The notes beneath the pieces were generated by a model. The model had not been told where the DNA came from, did no database searches, and worked only from the letters and a program-made list of their open reading frames with translations. A stretch of 64,000 nt of DNA from Fusarium oxysporum f. sp. lycopersici 4287 (Eukaryota > Ascomycota > Sordariomycetes > Hypocreales > Nectriaceae): assembly GCF_000149955.1 (NCBI RefSeq), contig NC_030989.1, positions 3,047,839 through 3,111,838 of the forward strand, given 5' to 3'. A program made the translations under genes and the position numbers. This document shows, in pieces, positions 34,368 to 45,768 of this stretch. Positions within the stretch are counted from its first letter, which is position 1. Each line of letters opens with the position of its first letter.

Positions 34368-34429
34368 AACGGCAACCCCTGAAAACTACGGTTGTGGTTA
34401 GCAATGGCAGCAATAGCCGCAGCCCCTGA

Positions 34430-34531
34430 GAAATGCAGCTGTGGAGTTGTGCCAAATTGGGGGCTGACATAATCCGCACGCCTACGCGTGCAGAAGTGGA
34501 GAGGCGCCTAGGCGTGTCCCTATGGGGCCCC
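34430..34531 (-). repeat. MULE right terminal inverted repeat
   Basis: 102 bp, exact reverse complement of the left repeat; adjoins the 9-bp duplication at 34532-34540. Confidence 0.95.
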
Positions 34532-34540
34532 GTCGTTGAG

Positions 34541-34967
34541 CTAAAACTTAGTAATATAAGCATATCTATTATCACCATCGGCAGAGGTCACGGTATATCG
34601 CCGAATAGTTATGGAGTAAAATACCACCTCGGCATATGGCAAGTTCCGTGCAATGGAACAGATCCGAGCCGACTTAGCCGCAAGACCCTGAGAGCGCACG
34701 GGCGAATACCCCAAAACTGACGTCTGGGCCACTATGCTGCAGGGAAACCCTGCACTTGCATTGCTGGAACAATTCGCTGGACTCTTTGCTTTTTCGAACA
34801 CTAGAATGAAATGCGTTAAGATGATATGACGAATTCAGATGCGGCCCAATCAACACTATGACCCCTACCACGACGCTGAGGAGAAATAGTTCGAGACCTT
34901 TACTAACAAGCATTTGTCACTTGTGCATTGGTATCTTACACTAAAACTAACTAATAAATCGTAATGT
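34541..34967. other. intergenic
   Basis: Unique sequence between MULE and receptor gene 3' end. Nothing recognised. Confidence 0.5.
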
Positions 34968-36438
34968 CTACTGCCCATGATAGTGTCCCGGAGTGAGCTC
35001 TCCCCTATCCAACGGTCCCTGAGCTGAACTAATCACAATTTCCGTCTTGCGCATGATTCCATCCTCCTTAGCCAAAATGTCCTCTGCACTATCACCAATC
35101 TGCTCATCAACCCCACTACCCAAAGGTTGCAGTCCGCTTCTTCTGGAAAGGTTCTTGCGGTAGGTCGACTGCAGCGCGTAACCGGAATTGTTCTGCGACT
35201 TGCTGCGGCTGCGACTCCCGACGCGGGACTGCTCGCTGAAGTAGCGCACAAGAGGGGCGAGGGTCGGGACGCAGGCGACTATTATTCCGAGATTGTTCTC
35301 GACCATTGACCATTTGATGAGACTGGCTGAGTCGAGAAGGTTGGAGAGGGATTTTATGGTCTGAATGCGGACGATTTGGATGATGGATATAAAGATTCCC
35401 ATGGCGAAAAGGCCGAGGAGGACGACTTTCTTGCGGTTCGGCATTTGTAGCTTCAGTAGAGTCGGGAACGGGAGCATCATGCTGCATTATACTTGTTAGA
35501 TAGTTTCTGATTACCAGCGTCGAAAATACTCACACGACAACATCAAAGACGATGGTTATCGAGGCCATAGTGGTGTACATAGGCACGCCCTTGAGACAGG
35601 AGCCGTGCGTAATGCTCAAATCCCATTGTTTTCGAACCTATGAGCAGGTCGAGTTAGCAAAACCAAGTATTAAGCTCGTCTGAGGGGCCACGTACAGGTG
35701 TACAGAGGTTGATCTGCGCAATCAAGAAAGAAAGATGGAACAGTGTGCAAGCAACAGCAACGCCAACTGTCACTTTGTACCATATGCCCGACGCCATGAA
35801 TCTCAAGTACGAGATCAAAAGGCTGAGCTTGAACCCAAGAATACTAGATATGTAACTTTTCGTCGTCGGTAAGTAATTGTTCGGTGTCGCACGAGGAGTC
35901 GATCTTACAATGGCGCGCCCATGAATTGTAGCTACAGATGGCATTAGCTTTTGACAGATGATTGATAGAGTATAGGGGACTGACCAGCATGAAGTTGTAG
36001 TAGTTCTGCGGAGGCAAGTCGTCAAGTTTCTTCAATCCGAGCCCCCATTTCGTTTCTAGAATGTGTCAACTGGTGATCGGCAACACTCGATCTTAGCGAA
36101 AGTTTACTCACGTATCACGGTAACAACAGCGAATCCGCAGCTCGCGATCTGTTGCTGATCAGTAAGTCTGTCATCTGGGGATCGAATGCAGATCCCTTCT
36201 TACCCATGTCACGATGATGATCCAGTCATCTACAAACAGGACGCGTCAGTGCCAATGAACAACAGGGAATTGACAGGCTCTTCTTACCAGCTCCCACCGA
36301 CTTGAGCATAAACCCTCTGACATAAACTCTCAAGAGAACCGTAAGGAGCGCAACGGCTGTAAAGACAACAGCGATAGACGTGATCTGAGGGCCATCGGTT
36401 GGCGAGCCGCTCGGGGCGTTGTAAGTCCAGCCTGACAT
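34968..36438 (-). CDS. PTH11-like / fungal rhodopsin-domain seven-helix membrane protein
   Basis: Eight exons (36438-36288, 36229-36204, 36148-36112, 36055-35985, 35931-35909, 35843-35696, 35637-35534, 35481-34968) join in frame to 357 residues. All introns are GT-AG. The chain starts extracellular and has about seven hydrophobic helices (IAVVFTAVALLTVLL, DDWIIIVTW, LLISYLRFM, VGVAVACTLFHLSFLIA, VVLLGLFAMGIFISIIQI). Diagnostic blocks are GADDWIIIVTW and ENNLGIIVACVPTLAPLVRYF, followed by a Ser/Arg-rich cytosolic tail. There is no CFEM domain. Family members are candidate G-protein-coupled surface sensors in plant-associated fungi. It shares a 657-bp divergent promoter with the FAD-linked oxidase. 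Confidence 0.85.
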
Positions 36439-37095
36439 TGGAAAATATGCGACAACAGTATGGAGAGCACAATCCGGCAGAGTACAGCCGACTTATACAT
36501 TACTCTCTTTAGAAAAAAAGAAACTTGGTTCCTTCGAAATGAGCTCTGTTCCGAGACCATGGTCTGATCTGACGCACTCCGACAGCCACAAACTCAATTT
36601 GGCAGGTCGCTTCTCCTCGAGACGATGCGAAATACAATCTTCATGCAGGGGTAACTGACAGAACGTTCATGGACCATTCATAATGGAACACTTCTCCCGG
36701 CTGTTGAACCCCCCCAGGGCCTTGGCAACCCATTACCGGCTCGACCGAGATAAGCTTCTGACATGGAACCTGTCAGGTAGACCGTTGTGCCGGTGAACCT
36801 AAACATCCTAGCCCAGCCCCGGCCCGTGAGCCACTTCCGTGCCTTGTCTCCGCTTTCAAAGCGCACTATCATCGGTGGGACTAGCTCTCTCAAGACATAC
36901 GCACCGATGCTTACGATGCACGACGAAACTCTAATAGTACTTATATAACCCAAAAAGTAAAAACAGACAAGAATCACCCTCTTTTCTCTGCAAGATCTGC
37001 GACACTGTAGCATTTTCTGTGAGTCACACCCTTTGTCTAACTGGCTTGTTCCTTTTTGCTCACGCAGGTAGTGTTTCATCTGCAGGACATCAACC
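36439..37095. promoter_or_regulatory. divergent promoter: receptor (-) and FAD-linked oxidase (+)
   Basis: 657 bp between the two starts. A TATATAA at 36942-36948 lies about 150 bp before the oxidase start. Shared control of both genes is possible, not shown. Confidence 0.5.
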
Positions 37096-38846
37096 ATGAA
37101 AGTGACAAGCTTCGTTACAGCCGCTGCGGCATTCTCCACTGCCCAGGCGTATGCTACTACATCTAGCTGTAAATGCTTTCCTGGTGATGCTTGCTGGCCT
37201 TCGGATAGCCAATGGAAGAGTCTCAACACGACTGTCAACGGTCGTTTGATCAAGACTGTTCCTTTGGGGTCGCCTTGTCACGATCCTACGTACGATGCTG
37301 TGCAGTGCAAGTACCTTCAGGACCAATGGCAGCATCCCGGGATCCAGTAAGTCTGACATTGATGCAGTGTAGCCGTGTGCTAACATGACTTAGTATGAAC
37401 TCCTCCTCGTCTGTCATGGCTCCTTGGTTCGCTAACCAGAGCTGTGATCCCTTCCAACCTGAGTCCCGTGCCTGCGAACTAGGAAACTATGTTCGCTATG
37501 CCGTCGAGGCGCAGACAAAGGCTGATGTTGTCAACACCATCAACTTTGCCCGCAACAACAACATCCGCTTCGTCATTCGCAACACCGGTCACGACTATAA
37601 TGGAAGGTCCACCGGTGCTGGTGCTCTCTCCGTCTGGACCCATCGTCTCAAGGACATCCAATTCAAGGACTACAATGCCAATGGATACAAGGGCAAGGCT
37701 GTTACTCTCGGTGCTGGTGTCCAAGGCTTTGACATCCTCAAGGCTGGAAACGATGCAGGGTATGTTGTTGTTGGAGGTGAATGCCCTACCGTTGGCGTCA
37801 CTGGTGGCTATACCCAAGGTGGCGGTCACTCAGCGCTCAGCACAAGCTTTGGTCTATCTGCTCAGAACACTCTTGAGTTCGAAGTGGTTACAGCAGACTC
37901 TGGTGTTGTCACTGCTTCTCCTACCAAGAACTCAGATCTCTTCTGGGCTCTGAACGGTGGCGGTGGCGGTAACTGGGGCGTTGTGCTGTCTATGACTGTC
38001 AAGGCTTTCCCTGATGCCAAGGTTGGCGCTGCTACCCTTGCCTTCTTCAACACGAACAACGATCAGGCTACCTTCTACAAGGCTATTGAGACTTTCCACT
38101 CCAAGCTCCCTGGTATGGTTGATGCTGGGTCTATGGTCGTCTACTACTTCACGAACACCTTCTTCCAGATTGCCCCTCTAACAGCTTTCGGCAAGTCTCA
38201 AGACGAGGTTCAGACTCTCCTTGCGCCATTCGTCAGCTCACTTGATACCTTGGGTGTGAACTACACAGTCAAGTACAGCCAGTCAGTAAACTACTATAAC
38301 CACTACGATACCTACTTTGGTCCTCTCCCTATTGGTAACATCCAAGTTGGAATTGCCCAGTACGGTGGCCGCTTGATCCCCCGCGACACCATCGTCAACA
38401 ACAATGACGACCTTACCCAAGCTGCCATCAGTATCGTTGAGCAAGGTGTCACATGGATCGGTGTCGGCACCAACGTCGCACCCTTCAGCAACCCCCAGAA
38501 GCAGTCACTTCTTCCAGCCTGGAACAACGCCCTCGTGCACGCCACCCTCACTACACCATGGAACTTCACTGCTCCCTGGTCAGACATGTTGGATCTTCAG
38601 AATCTCATGACTGATACAATTATGCCCGAGATTGAAGCTGTCACACCCGGAAGTGGAGCGTACATGAACGAGGCAGACTTCCGTCAGCCCAACTTCCAGT
38701 CAGAGTTCTTTGGAGCCAATTACAACAAGCTACTGTCTGTGAAGGCGAAGTGGGATAAGCAAGGATTCTTCTATGCTAGGAATGCAGTTGGCAGCGAGCA
38801 GTGGACTGTTAGCGATAACGGCCGAATGTGTAGGCCGAAGTATTAA
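37096..38846 (+). CDS. secreted FAD-linked oxidase, berberine-bridge-enzyme-like
   Basis: Exons 37096-37346 and 37394-38846 (intron GTAAGT..TAG) give 567 residues. A signal peptide (MKVTSFVTAAAAFSTAQAYA) is followed by a Cys-rich N-terminal segment (CKCFPGDACW). The PCMH/FAD_binding_4 fold carries both residues expected for bicovalent FAD: His in IRNTGHDYNGRS and Cys in VGGECPTVGVTGG. The C-terminal BBE segment is present (NYNKLLSVKAKWD..GFFYARNAVGS). Such enzymes oxidise carbohydrates, alkaloids or secondary-metabolite intermediates with O2. Several NxS/T sites suggest glycosylation. The frame is clean, so an active secreted oxidase is likely; substrate unknown. Confidence 0.9.
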
Positions 38847-39193
38847 GCAAACACTTGTGTAATCGGACTGCGTACACTTGAGCCAAAAGGCAGTACCGAT
38901 AAGACGAGAGGGTAATTATAATAGTACTTTACTTCTTAATACATAATTCACTGAGAGCATGCCGTTTGAGCCCCAAGATTCGACGATGCATTTCTGTACA
39001 GCCCTATGTACAGTCCTAATCCTCTCTTGCCATGACCGCGACTAGCATTCCTCCCCCGCCAAGCCCTGAGACCATATAGGGGAGTATCTCTCCTTTATGA
39101 CTACATATGCTATTCCCCGCTACAAATCCGAGCCGCCAACCTTCTCCATTTTCCCAGACCCTCTTCATTTACTACCTCTCTCCACTCGCAAGC
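38847..39193. other. intergenic
   Basis: 3' UTR of the oxidase and upstream region of the epimerase pseudogene. Nothing else recognised. Confidence 0.5.
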
Positions 39194-40533
39194 ATGACGA
39201 TTATCAGAAGGATACGCACCTCTAAGTCCAGACGAGCTATTCTTGTCACGGGTGGGGCCGGCTTTATTGGCTCCCATCTTGTCGAAGCTCTTCTTGCTGA
39301 GGGCGGTTGGAGAGGAGTCGTCGTTGACATCTTTGATGAGTTTTACGACCCAGAGATCAAGCGCGCCAACCTTGCACCTCATCTTCTGAACCCGAATCTG
39401 AAGCTTTACGAAGCCGACATTGAGGATCTCGAGGCCCTTCAGACTATTTTCACTGATAATGGCTTTTCTGCCATTGTTCACCTGGCAGCCCGCGCTGGTG
39501 TTCTTCCTCCTTGAGCCAGCCCAACAAGTACTTGGATACCAATGTCAATGGCACTCTGAACCTGCTCCAGTGCGCGAGAGAGTTTGATGTCAAGCAGTTT
39601 CTCTTCGGATCATCGTCGAGTGTATACGGTCTTGGTGCTAAAGCTCCTTTCTCCGAGAACTACAAGAGCACATAGCCTATCTCTCCCTATGCAACATCCA
39701 AGTCGGCTGGTGAACTGCTTTGCCATACATACTCTCATCTTTATGACATTCGCTGCATCTGCCTCCGTTTAATCACCGCCTATGGACCCCGTCAGCGCCC
39801 AGACCTCGCCATCCACAAGTTTACAAGGCTCATCCACCAGGGCAAGCCTATTCCGCTCCTTGTAGATGGCTCTTCGCGTTGCGATTACACTTATGTCGAT
39901 GATATTATCGATGGTATCTTCGCTGCGCTCAAGTATGACGGATCTGACTACTATGAGGTCTTCAACCTTGGAGAGTCGCAGACCATTCAGCTTATGCTAA
40001 GCGACCAAGAGCCCATCAAAATGAACTCTGAGATACGCGGTATATCACCAGTACGGGTGAAGGATGCCCCAGATGATCTCAAGTCGGTTTCAAGCCCGCT
40101 GGTCGAACATGGCAAGACGGTTGACTGGAGCGACATGCCTTTGTATACCGATTTCTTCCTCTCGACAGTACCAGCTATGCTGCATCACAACAAATACAAG
40201 GAAAGACGTGCGACATGGTGGGATAGACCATGGTACCACCAGAAGCTGCGTGGCCTTGTCAAATATGCTCTGCTGCCAAGAGAAGCCGATGAGCCTTTGG
40301 CTACTGTTCAGCTTGAGGGTAGCAGGGTCAGATACTGGGCAGCTTCAGCAGAGGAGATGGACAGATATCCCCGCATGGGTAAGCTCAATGCCAACTTAAC
40401 AGCCTATGATAGATTTCCGAAGATGGAGCCTAACGAGACGTGCCGGTATGGAAGCCGGAAGCCGCGTGAATCTAAAGCGGCGTGGGAGGAAGAAGTTTTC
40501 CGTGATTGTGGTGGAGAGTTCAACGGGTCTTGA
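39194..40533 (+). pseudogene. NAD-dependent sugar-nucleotide epimerase, broken, with unrelated C-terminal part
   Basis: From the ATG at 39194 the protein shows the Rossmann motif VTGGAGFIGSHLVEALL and VHLAARAG of UDP-glucuronate 4-epimerase-type SDR enzymes. A 1-nt deletion near 39509 brings in a TGA at 39512. In the shifted frame the family continues (SLSQPNKYLDTNVNGT, FGSSSSVYG, the catalytic [34 protein letters not shown]). A second lesion, TAG at 39673-39675, lies just before the active-site Tyr block. After [12 protein letters not shown] the homology ends and about 175 further codons read an unrelated open frame ([31 protein letters not shown]) to 40533. Two lesions make it a pseudogene unless they are sequencing errors. 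Confidence 0.82.
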
Positions 40534-40958
40534 TTGATTGATGTTATAGATAACGTTAAATGTCACAAATTGCGGATTTTCAGGTGAGTTTTCGTTAACT
40601 TGAGCCCTGATACCAGCATATTGAACAAGACTTGTGAGATCAAAATCGGGAGAATCATACGGTGATTATTCAAGGGTAATTTCCGAGTGCATGAGGCTAG
40701 TACCTGTGGCGTTGAACTATTGCCACCATTAAACTCCAGAGCGTTAGCTGACAGCTCGTAGCCCCGCTTCGCCATCAATAGTTCAGTGTCGCTTGAGGAA
40801 TTGGCAGGGTTTAACGCCAGCTGAAGAAAACGCTTTTATCGGCGATAACATTTAGGAGTCAAGCCGGAGAGTTTATTAAGGTGTCGTGGCCGCCACTGAC
40901 ATCTTGTCTGATCTTAAACTGCAGGCACTCTAATTCTGACCTTAGTCTTTCGTTAGCA
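40534..40958. other. intergenic
   Basis: No feature recognised apart from the promoter of the next gene. Confidence 0.45.
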
Positions 40959-41947
40959 ATGCGCTTTTACGCCTCGTTTTCGCTGGCCATTGGGCTTGTG
41001 GCTGCTAGCCCTTGCAAGCCACCATCTTCCAGTATGTTTTATTCCCGGAGAACTGTGTCGCAATAACTAATGAACTCAATTTAGCCGTTGTCTCAGATGT
41101 TATTTCATCATCTGTTGCGACCGAAACTTCTAGTACTCTTACTGAGTCTGCTTCTTCCACGGTTGATTCCACCGCGACTACCGCCGAGACCGATGTAGCT
41201 GAAACCTCAACCTCAGCTGGTTCTACCGTAATTGAGACTTCGACTGCAATCGGTTCAACGAGCACCGATTTCACTGAAGTCAGCATCTCAACAACTGAGT
41301 CCTTGGTCGAGCCAACTTCTACTACTACAACTTCTGAAGCCGCTACCTCAGTTGACACGACCACAGCCCTCACAACAGAGGCTTCATCAGTCGAGACATC
41401 TACAGCTGCCGCAACCACCACTTCCGAAGAAGCAGGCCCAACGGGCTACTTCCTCGTCGCGGGTGAAGGTCCAGCTCTCGGAGGCAAAGTCAAGTCCAAC
41501 GGGGACACCTTTACTCCTATGGTATTCGGTGACCGGGGCTCGACTTTCAACCCCGTCCGATTCCTAGTTGACGAGACCACCGGAGAGCTCCAGCAAGATG
41601 GCGTGCCCGTCTGCGCATACCAGCAGGTCGGGTTACCTTACGCCCTGATTACGCGGTGCGAAAACGCCAATCTCTACTACGGCAGTGTCCCCCTCAACTG
41701 TGCACAGTTCGAGGGTCCTGGCACCTCTATCAGATGCAGTGCTGTGAAATTGGACTGCTGGCAAACTGGATCAGGTTCTTCCCAGGCGTGTACGAGATCA
41801 ATGGACCCCGATTGGGACACGTTCTTTATCACTAATAGTGGTGATTATATCTGGTATCTTAGTTCGGGGGCTCTGCAGAATGACTTCATGACCACTATTA
41901 AAGTGTTTGTTGATCATGTTGAGGTCAGCGCTCCCGTACAAACATGA
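40959..41947 (+). CDS. secreted Ser/Thr-rich cell-surface protein
   Basis: Exons 40959-41031 and 41085-41947 (intron GTATGT..TAG with CTAAC-like branch) give 311 residues. The signal peptide MRFYASFSLAIGLVAAS is encoded by the first exon. Residues about 25-145 are almost pure Ser/Thr/Ala/Glu/Val, a probable O-mannosylated stalk. From about 147 a compact domain begins (GPTGYFLVAGEGPALGGKVKSNGD, GDRGSTFNPVRFLVDETTGEL) with paired cysteines near CAYQQ, CEN, NCAQF, RCSAVKLDCW and ACTRS. There is no GPI signal at the C-terminus. The family is unnamed to me; a wall or adhesion role is inferred from the layout only. Confidence 0.78.
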
Positions 41948-42667
41948 TTGACGATCCGAATCGAAGGGAATTGAAATTGGATCCAAGACAGATCGGGCTA
42001 GCCATATAGTACTGCATTTTATTCTCCACCATTTGCCATAAAGCTGTAGGGTAACCCATTGACATTAATCGTTCATTCATGAAATCGGATAATTATAACA
42101 TTTCTGATTTCTATGCTTTTAAGTGGATTTCAAACCAGCCAATTTATTTCAACTCGTATTATAGTATTTGAAGATGGTAAGATTTGGACCTCAGGCGATG
42201 TAAAGTTGCATACCCTTTCTGCGCATGTTGTTGTCCAGAAATTATACTCAAGGATGGAACAGCAGAAATAGTTTCAATGAAATTAACACAACCAAGTGAA
42301 GCAAGTATCTTGTAATCCCATGACCTGTTTTAATCAAAGATAAATGCACCTTAGCAATAATATAGAAAAGAAAAACCCAAGAAGTTCAACAAAATGAAGC
42401 TATTTTTAGTCGTTGTCCATAGGTTTTAAAATGGGGCCATTCCGAGCTGTAGATCCTTGGCACAGCCACTCTTCCATACCAACTCACTGGAAGCACAGCC
42501 TCATCCTACAACTGCGCCACGTGCTGTACATTCGTAACCGCGCTGCCGCGTATATAACGTCAGCGCCCGTCAGCTGAAAGCGCAACCTTAATTCCTCAAT
42601 AACAACCTCATTTCATCAATCCAAACCTCAATAGCGCACCCTAAAGCTTACCTCATACACCATCAGA
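41948..42667. other. intergenic, promoter of the Cys/Pro-rich peptide gene
   Basis: AT-rich in the first half. A TATATAA at 42551-42557 overlaps a CRE-type ACGTCA (42557-42562), 110 bp before the next start. These suggest a strong core promoter. Confidence 0.5.
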
Positions 42668-42962
42668 ATGTCTTCCTCTCAATCTGCGCCACAAGAGCTG
42701 TCCGAGATGAGAAACTCTCAGTCTCTTGAGACCAATCAACCCAAGTCTCAGCAATCAATGGGTAAGACAACAACGCGCTCCGACTACCGCCGCGCCAAGT
42801 TTTAGCACGAAATACTGACATTCAATAGATCCTCAGAAGGCCCCCGAGACAGCAGATCCTCAAATGGAGCTCCGCGGAGGTGGTGCTTGCGATGGCAGGC
42901 TCTGCGGCATCATTCCATGCCCAATTCCGATCAACTGCTGGATCATTCCTTGCCCTTGTTAA
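42668..42962 (+). CDS. 75-residue Cys/Pro-rich small protein
   Basis: Two exons, 42668-42761 and 42829-42962, spliced in phase 1 (GTAAGA..TAG), give 75 residues. No frame of this length is open in the unspliced DNA. The N-terminal 45 residues are polar (Gln/Ser/Glu). The C-terminus starts at MELRGGGACDG and ends in closely spaced Cys-Pro units (CGIIPCPIPINCWIIPCPC). I recall similar short proteins with an ELRGGG and CPxPxxCCxxPCPC ending in ascomycetes. There is no signal peptide, so it is probably cytosolic; a metal-binding or membrane-attached tail is conceivable. Function unknown. Confidence 0.7.
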
Positions 42963-43264
42963 GAGAATATCCTAGATGGATTCTTTCGATCGTCGTTTCC
43001 GTTTATTATTTACAATATACTCATCGTATACCAAATGCTGGGCTAGTTAATAAAACAATGCTGTTTTTTCACTCATCATCTTGACGCTTTTTATGACGTC
43101 ATCTCCTCAATGCAACTGGAAACTTCCACGAGCTACGCGTTGCTCTTGTATGAGGCTTTATCCCATTTCTATTTCACATGGCACAGATCTAGTTTTGAGC
43201 TCTTTATTTTAGGTGTAGAAAACAAATTATTTCTTTCTTTCAAACGCTAACAAACCTATCCCAT
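42963..43264. other. intergenic between convergent genes
   Basis: Shared 3' region, AT-rich. Nothing else seen. Confidence 0.5.
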
Positions 43265-45768
43265 TCAATCTTGGCCAACAATAACATCGTTCTTGCGTGA
43301 TTTGGGTAGAACCGTGAGCTTCTCCATCTTACCAGCTTTCACCGTACCTTCAACCGTAGTCTTATGGGGAGCCCAAACCTTGAAGCGTGCATCCCAGGTC
43401 TTGGGCCAAGCGGCAAGTAATCTAATGTCGTTCCCAACAAAAGTCTGAATGAGCTGCTCCTGGAGTCCAATAGCAGCAGAACCGTAGTGATTAAGATCTG
43501 GAGTCCAATCGAAGTTCGGTCCCTTGAAAGTAGGGAACTTGCACACCTTGCTTGGTGCATACCGGTTCTCCGTCATGGCAGTAGCGTTGGCTGTAAAGCC
43601 CATTCGCGCAAGCCAGATGACGTCTTGCTTCCAGCCGGTGTTACCGCGGAACGAAAAGGTCTCGGTGTCGTAGAGATAAGTGTTGATAGCGTGCGTGAGG
43701 TTGGGAAGACCGAGACCGTATTCGGGCCAAGGAAATACCGTGTATAGCTGAGGGACTTCGCTGTTTTGAACGCGTGTGTATGCTTCGGCGGGAGCAATGC
43801 AAGCGTGACCTTGTTGCAGGCGTAAAGTGTTCGCAGGGATCTTGGCCAGGTACTTAGTGTAGTAAGTCTTGTTCTGGAGTGCATACTCGTCGACGATGAG
43901 GAGATCTTTGACGACTTGACGCAGACCGGCCAGAGTGGAGACGGGATTGTATGACTCTTTGTACGTCTCCGCACCAGAGCCTGGATATATGACAAGGGAT
44001 TCATTGCCGGCCATACCAGTCAATGGCCAAGGATTGCGCTTCTGCATCTCTCGAGTGTAGAATTTGTCGAACCAGGCGAGTTGATATTCAATGAACTCAA
44101 GGTATGGCTTTACATCGAAGCCAGAGTAGATACTGGCCTGTAAAATCATGTCGGCGAACTCACTACAAGTTAATTGTTAGACATCCTCCATATTCGATCT
44201 CACAAGAGGTAGAGAAGTGGGCAGTACTTACTTTGCCGTGTCCTGCACATGGTTCAACCAGACATTCCAGAGCTCACCATCTGGGAAGAAATCAGGTCGC
44301 GGAGTATTAGCATCATCATCATACCACTGCGCGTTATACTCGAACACATTTGACAAGCCAGTATTATCGATCTGCTCCAAGAAGTACGCAGCATCGATAT
44401 CCTGGTAAACCTGTCCGCGAAGAACGGCATTGGGAGTGATGCGCTTGTAAAAGTCAAACTGCTGAGTCATGACATCAAAGTCACCCGACCGAAGAAGAGG
44501 CCAGTATAGTAGACGCTGGTTCTGGGCAGTAAATGTACCGCCACCCCAGCGACGATAGTCGGGCGTGTAGGGACGCCAAATGTTGACGTATATGGGATCA
44601 AAAGTCCAGAGACCACCGTTGAACTTGGTGGGCCAATCGCCCTTCGCGTTGCATCCCATGAGATATCGCCAGATCTGGTAGTTCTTGCCGACTTGGAAGC
44701 CTGCATCCTTCTCACCCTGGTCCTCATTGATGATGATATAAGATCGAGCCCAGTATTCGTGCCACCAAGCAAGAGTCGCGTCCTGGGTGTTCTTGACTGC
44801 GGACTTGATGACCTTCTGAAGACCTTTGTACCACTCATCGTGACTCTTAGTCTGAGCCTGGTACATGGATAGTGTAACCTTTACAGACTTGCTAGGTGCT
44901 TTTGACTCAAGATTCCAAGCTTTGTACGTAGTGTTGATGTAGTGGCCGTTCGTGACAGCGCCGGGTTTCATCTGGTCGGAATGGACAAAGATACCAAACT
45001 CATTGTCGCGCATGGGGTTGTACATCTTATCAGAGTGCTTCTCAAGTCCTTGCTGCTTCATCTGAAAGTTCCATAGATCCAGCTTCTCGTTACGATGGCT
45101 CATGAGTACACCGTTCTCATGGAAGGCTATCTTATCGGCGTATGTAGTGCCGTTTGCGATCTTGGAGGTGTAGATGCCCCATGAACCCTGGTTGCGCTCC
45201 TCGTTGATAATGGGGCGATCCTCGTAGCGCCAGTTTTCGTAGGCGACCTTGACGGCAAGCTTCTCGGGGCTATCGACCTCAACGTGCACGACGGGGTTGA
45301 AGACGTCGACCCAAATCTTGGCAGTCGTATTGTCTTCGCCAGTGTATTTGAGGTAGCCGTCGTTGAGTAGTAGTCTCTGCTCGAATGATTTGCTGTCAAA
45401 TGGATTGGGGTCAAAGGACAGTCTGACGCGACCAAGCTTCAGCAGAGAATTGTTCTCGTCAAAGGTCCCGCTCTTGGCGACGTACATGAGAATGGTGCCT
45501 GTTACGCGGTATATGAGTAAGTGAGAAGTTCCGAGCGAGAATAGGAGCTATAATTTGCAGGCGCATATAGAGGATACATATTAAGGGCTGCCTTACCATT
45601 CTCGTACCAAGTGTTTAGGCCAATATCACCGCCACCAAGAGGCATAGAGTCGGCTGAGCCATTGACACCGGGTCTATTCCAGACGACATCATATGATGTG
45701 GGAAGAGTCGCCAGAACAGTCGTCCAGCAGAGGAAGAATACCGGCAGGATCCGACCCAGATACCCCAT
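43265..45768 (-). CDS. secreted glycoside hydrolase, GH95-like (DUF5703-type) six-hairpin enzyme
   Basis: Exons 45768-45597, 45498-44232 and 44162-43265 join to 778 residues. The first intron is 98 nt and contains a second internal AG, which must be skipped to reach GTILMYVAKSG. A signal peptide (MGYLGRILPVFFLCWTTVLA) is followed by SYDVVWNRPGVNGSADSMPLGGGDIGLNTW, the opening of GH95-like alpha-L-fucosidase/galactosidase relatives. A beta-sandwich N-terminal region precedes an (alpha/alpha)6 barrel with WWHEYWARS, YQIWRYLMGCNAKGDWPTKFNGGLW and WPLTGMAGNESLV. Many NxS/T sites fit secretion. It probably acts on plant or microbial wall polysaccharide; the exact substrate cannot be read from sequence. 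Confidence 0.8.

Larger units (their letters stand above)
31636..34540 (-). mobile_element. Mutator-like element (MULE) with 102-bp identical inverted repeats
   Basis: The element spans 31645-34531 (2887 bp). A perfect 9-bp direct repeat GTCGTTGAG flanks it at 31636-31644 and 34532-34540, as expected for Mutator-like elements. The terminal inverted repeats, 31645-31746 and 34430-34531, are identical over all 102 bp by eye and start GGGGCCCCATAGGGAC. One uninterrupted transposase gene fills the interior. Size, repeat length, 9-bp duplication and protein length resemble the Hop MULE described from Fusarium oxysporum. Identical ends and duplication imply recent insertion. Confidence 0.95.
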
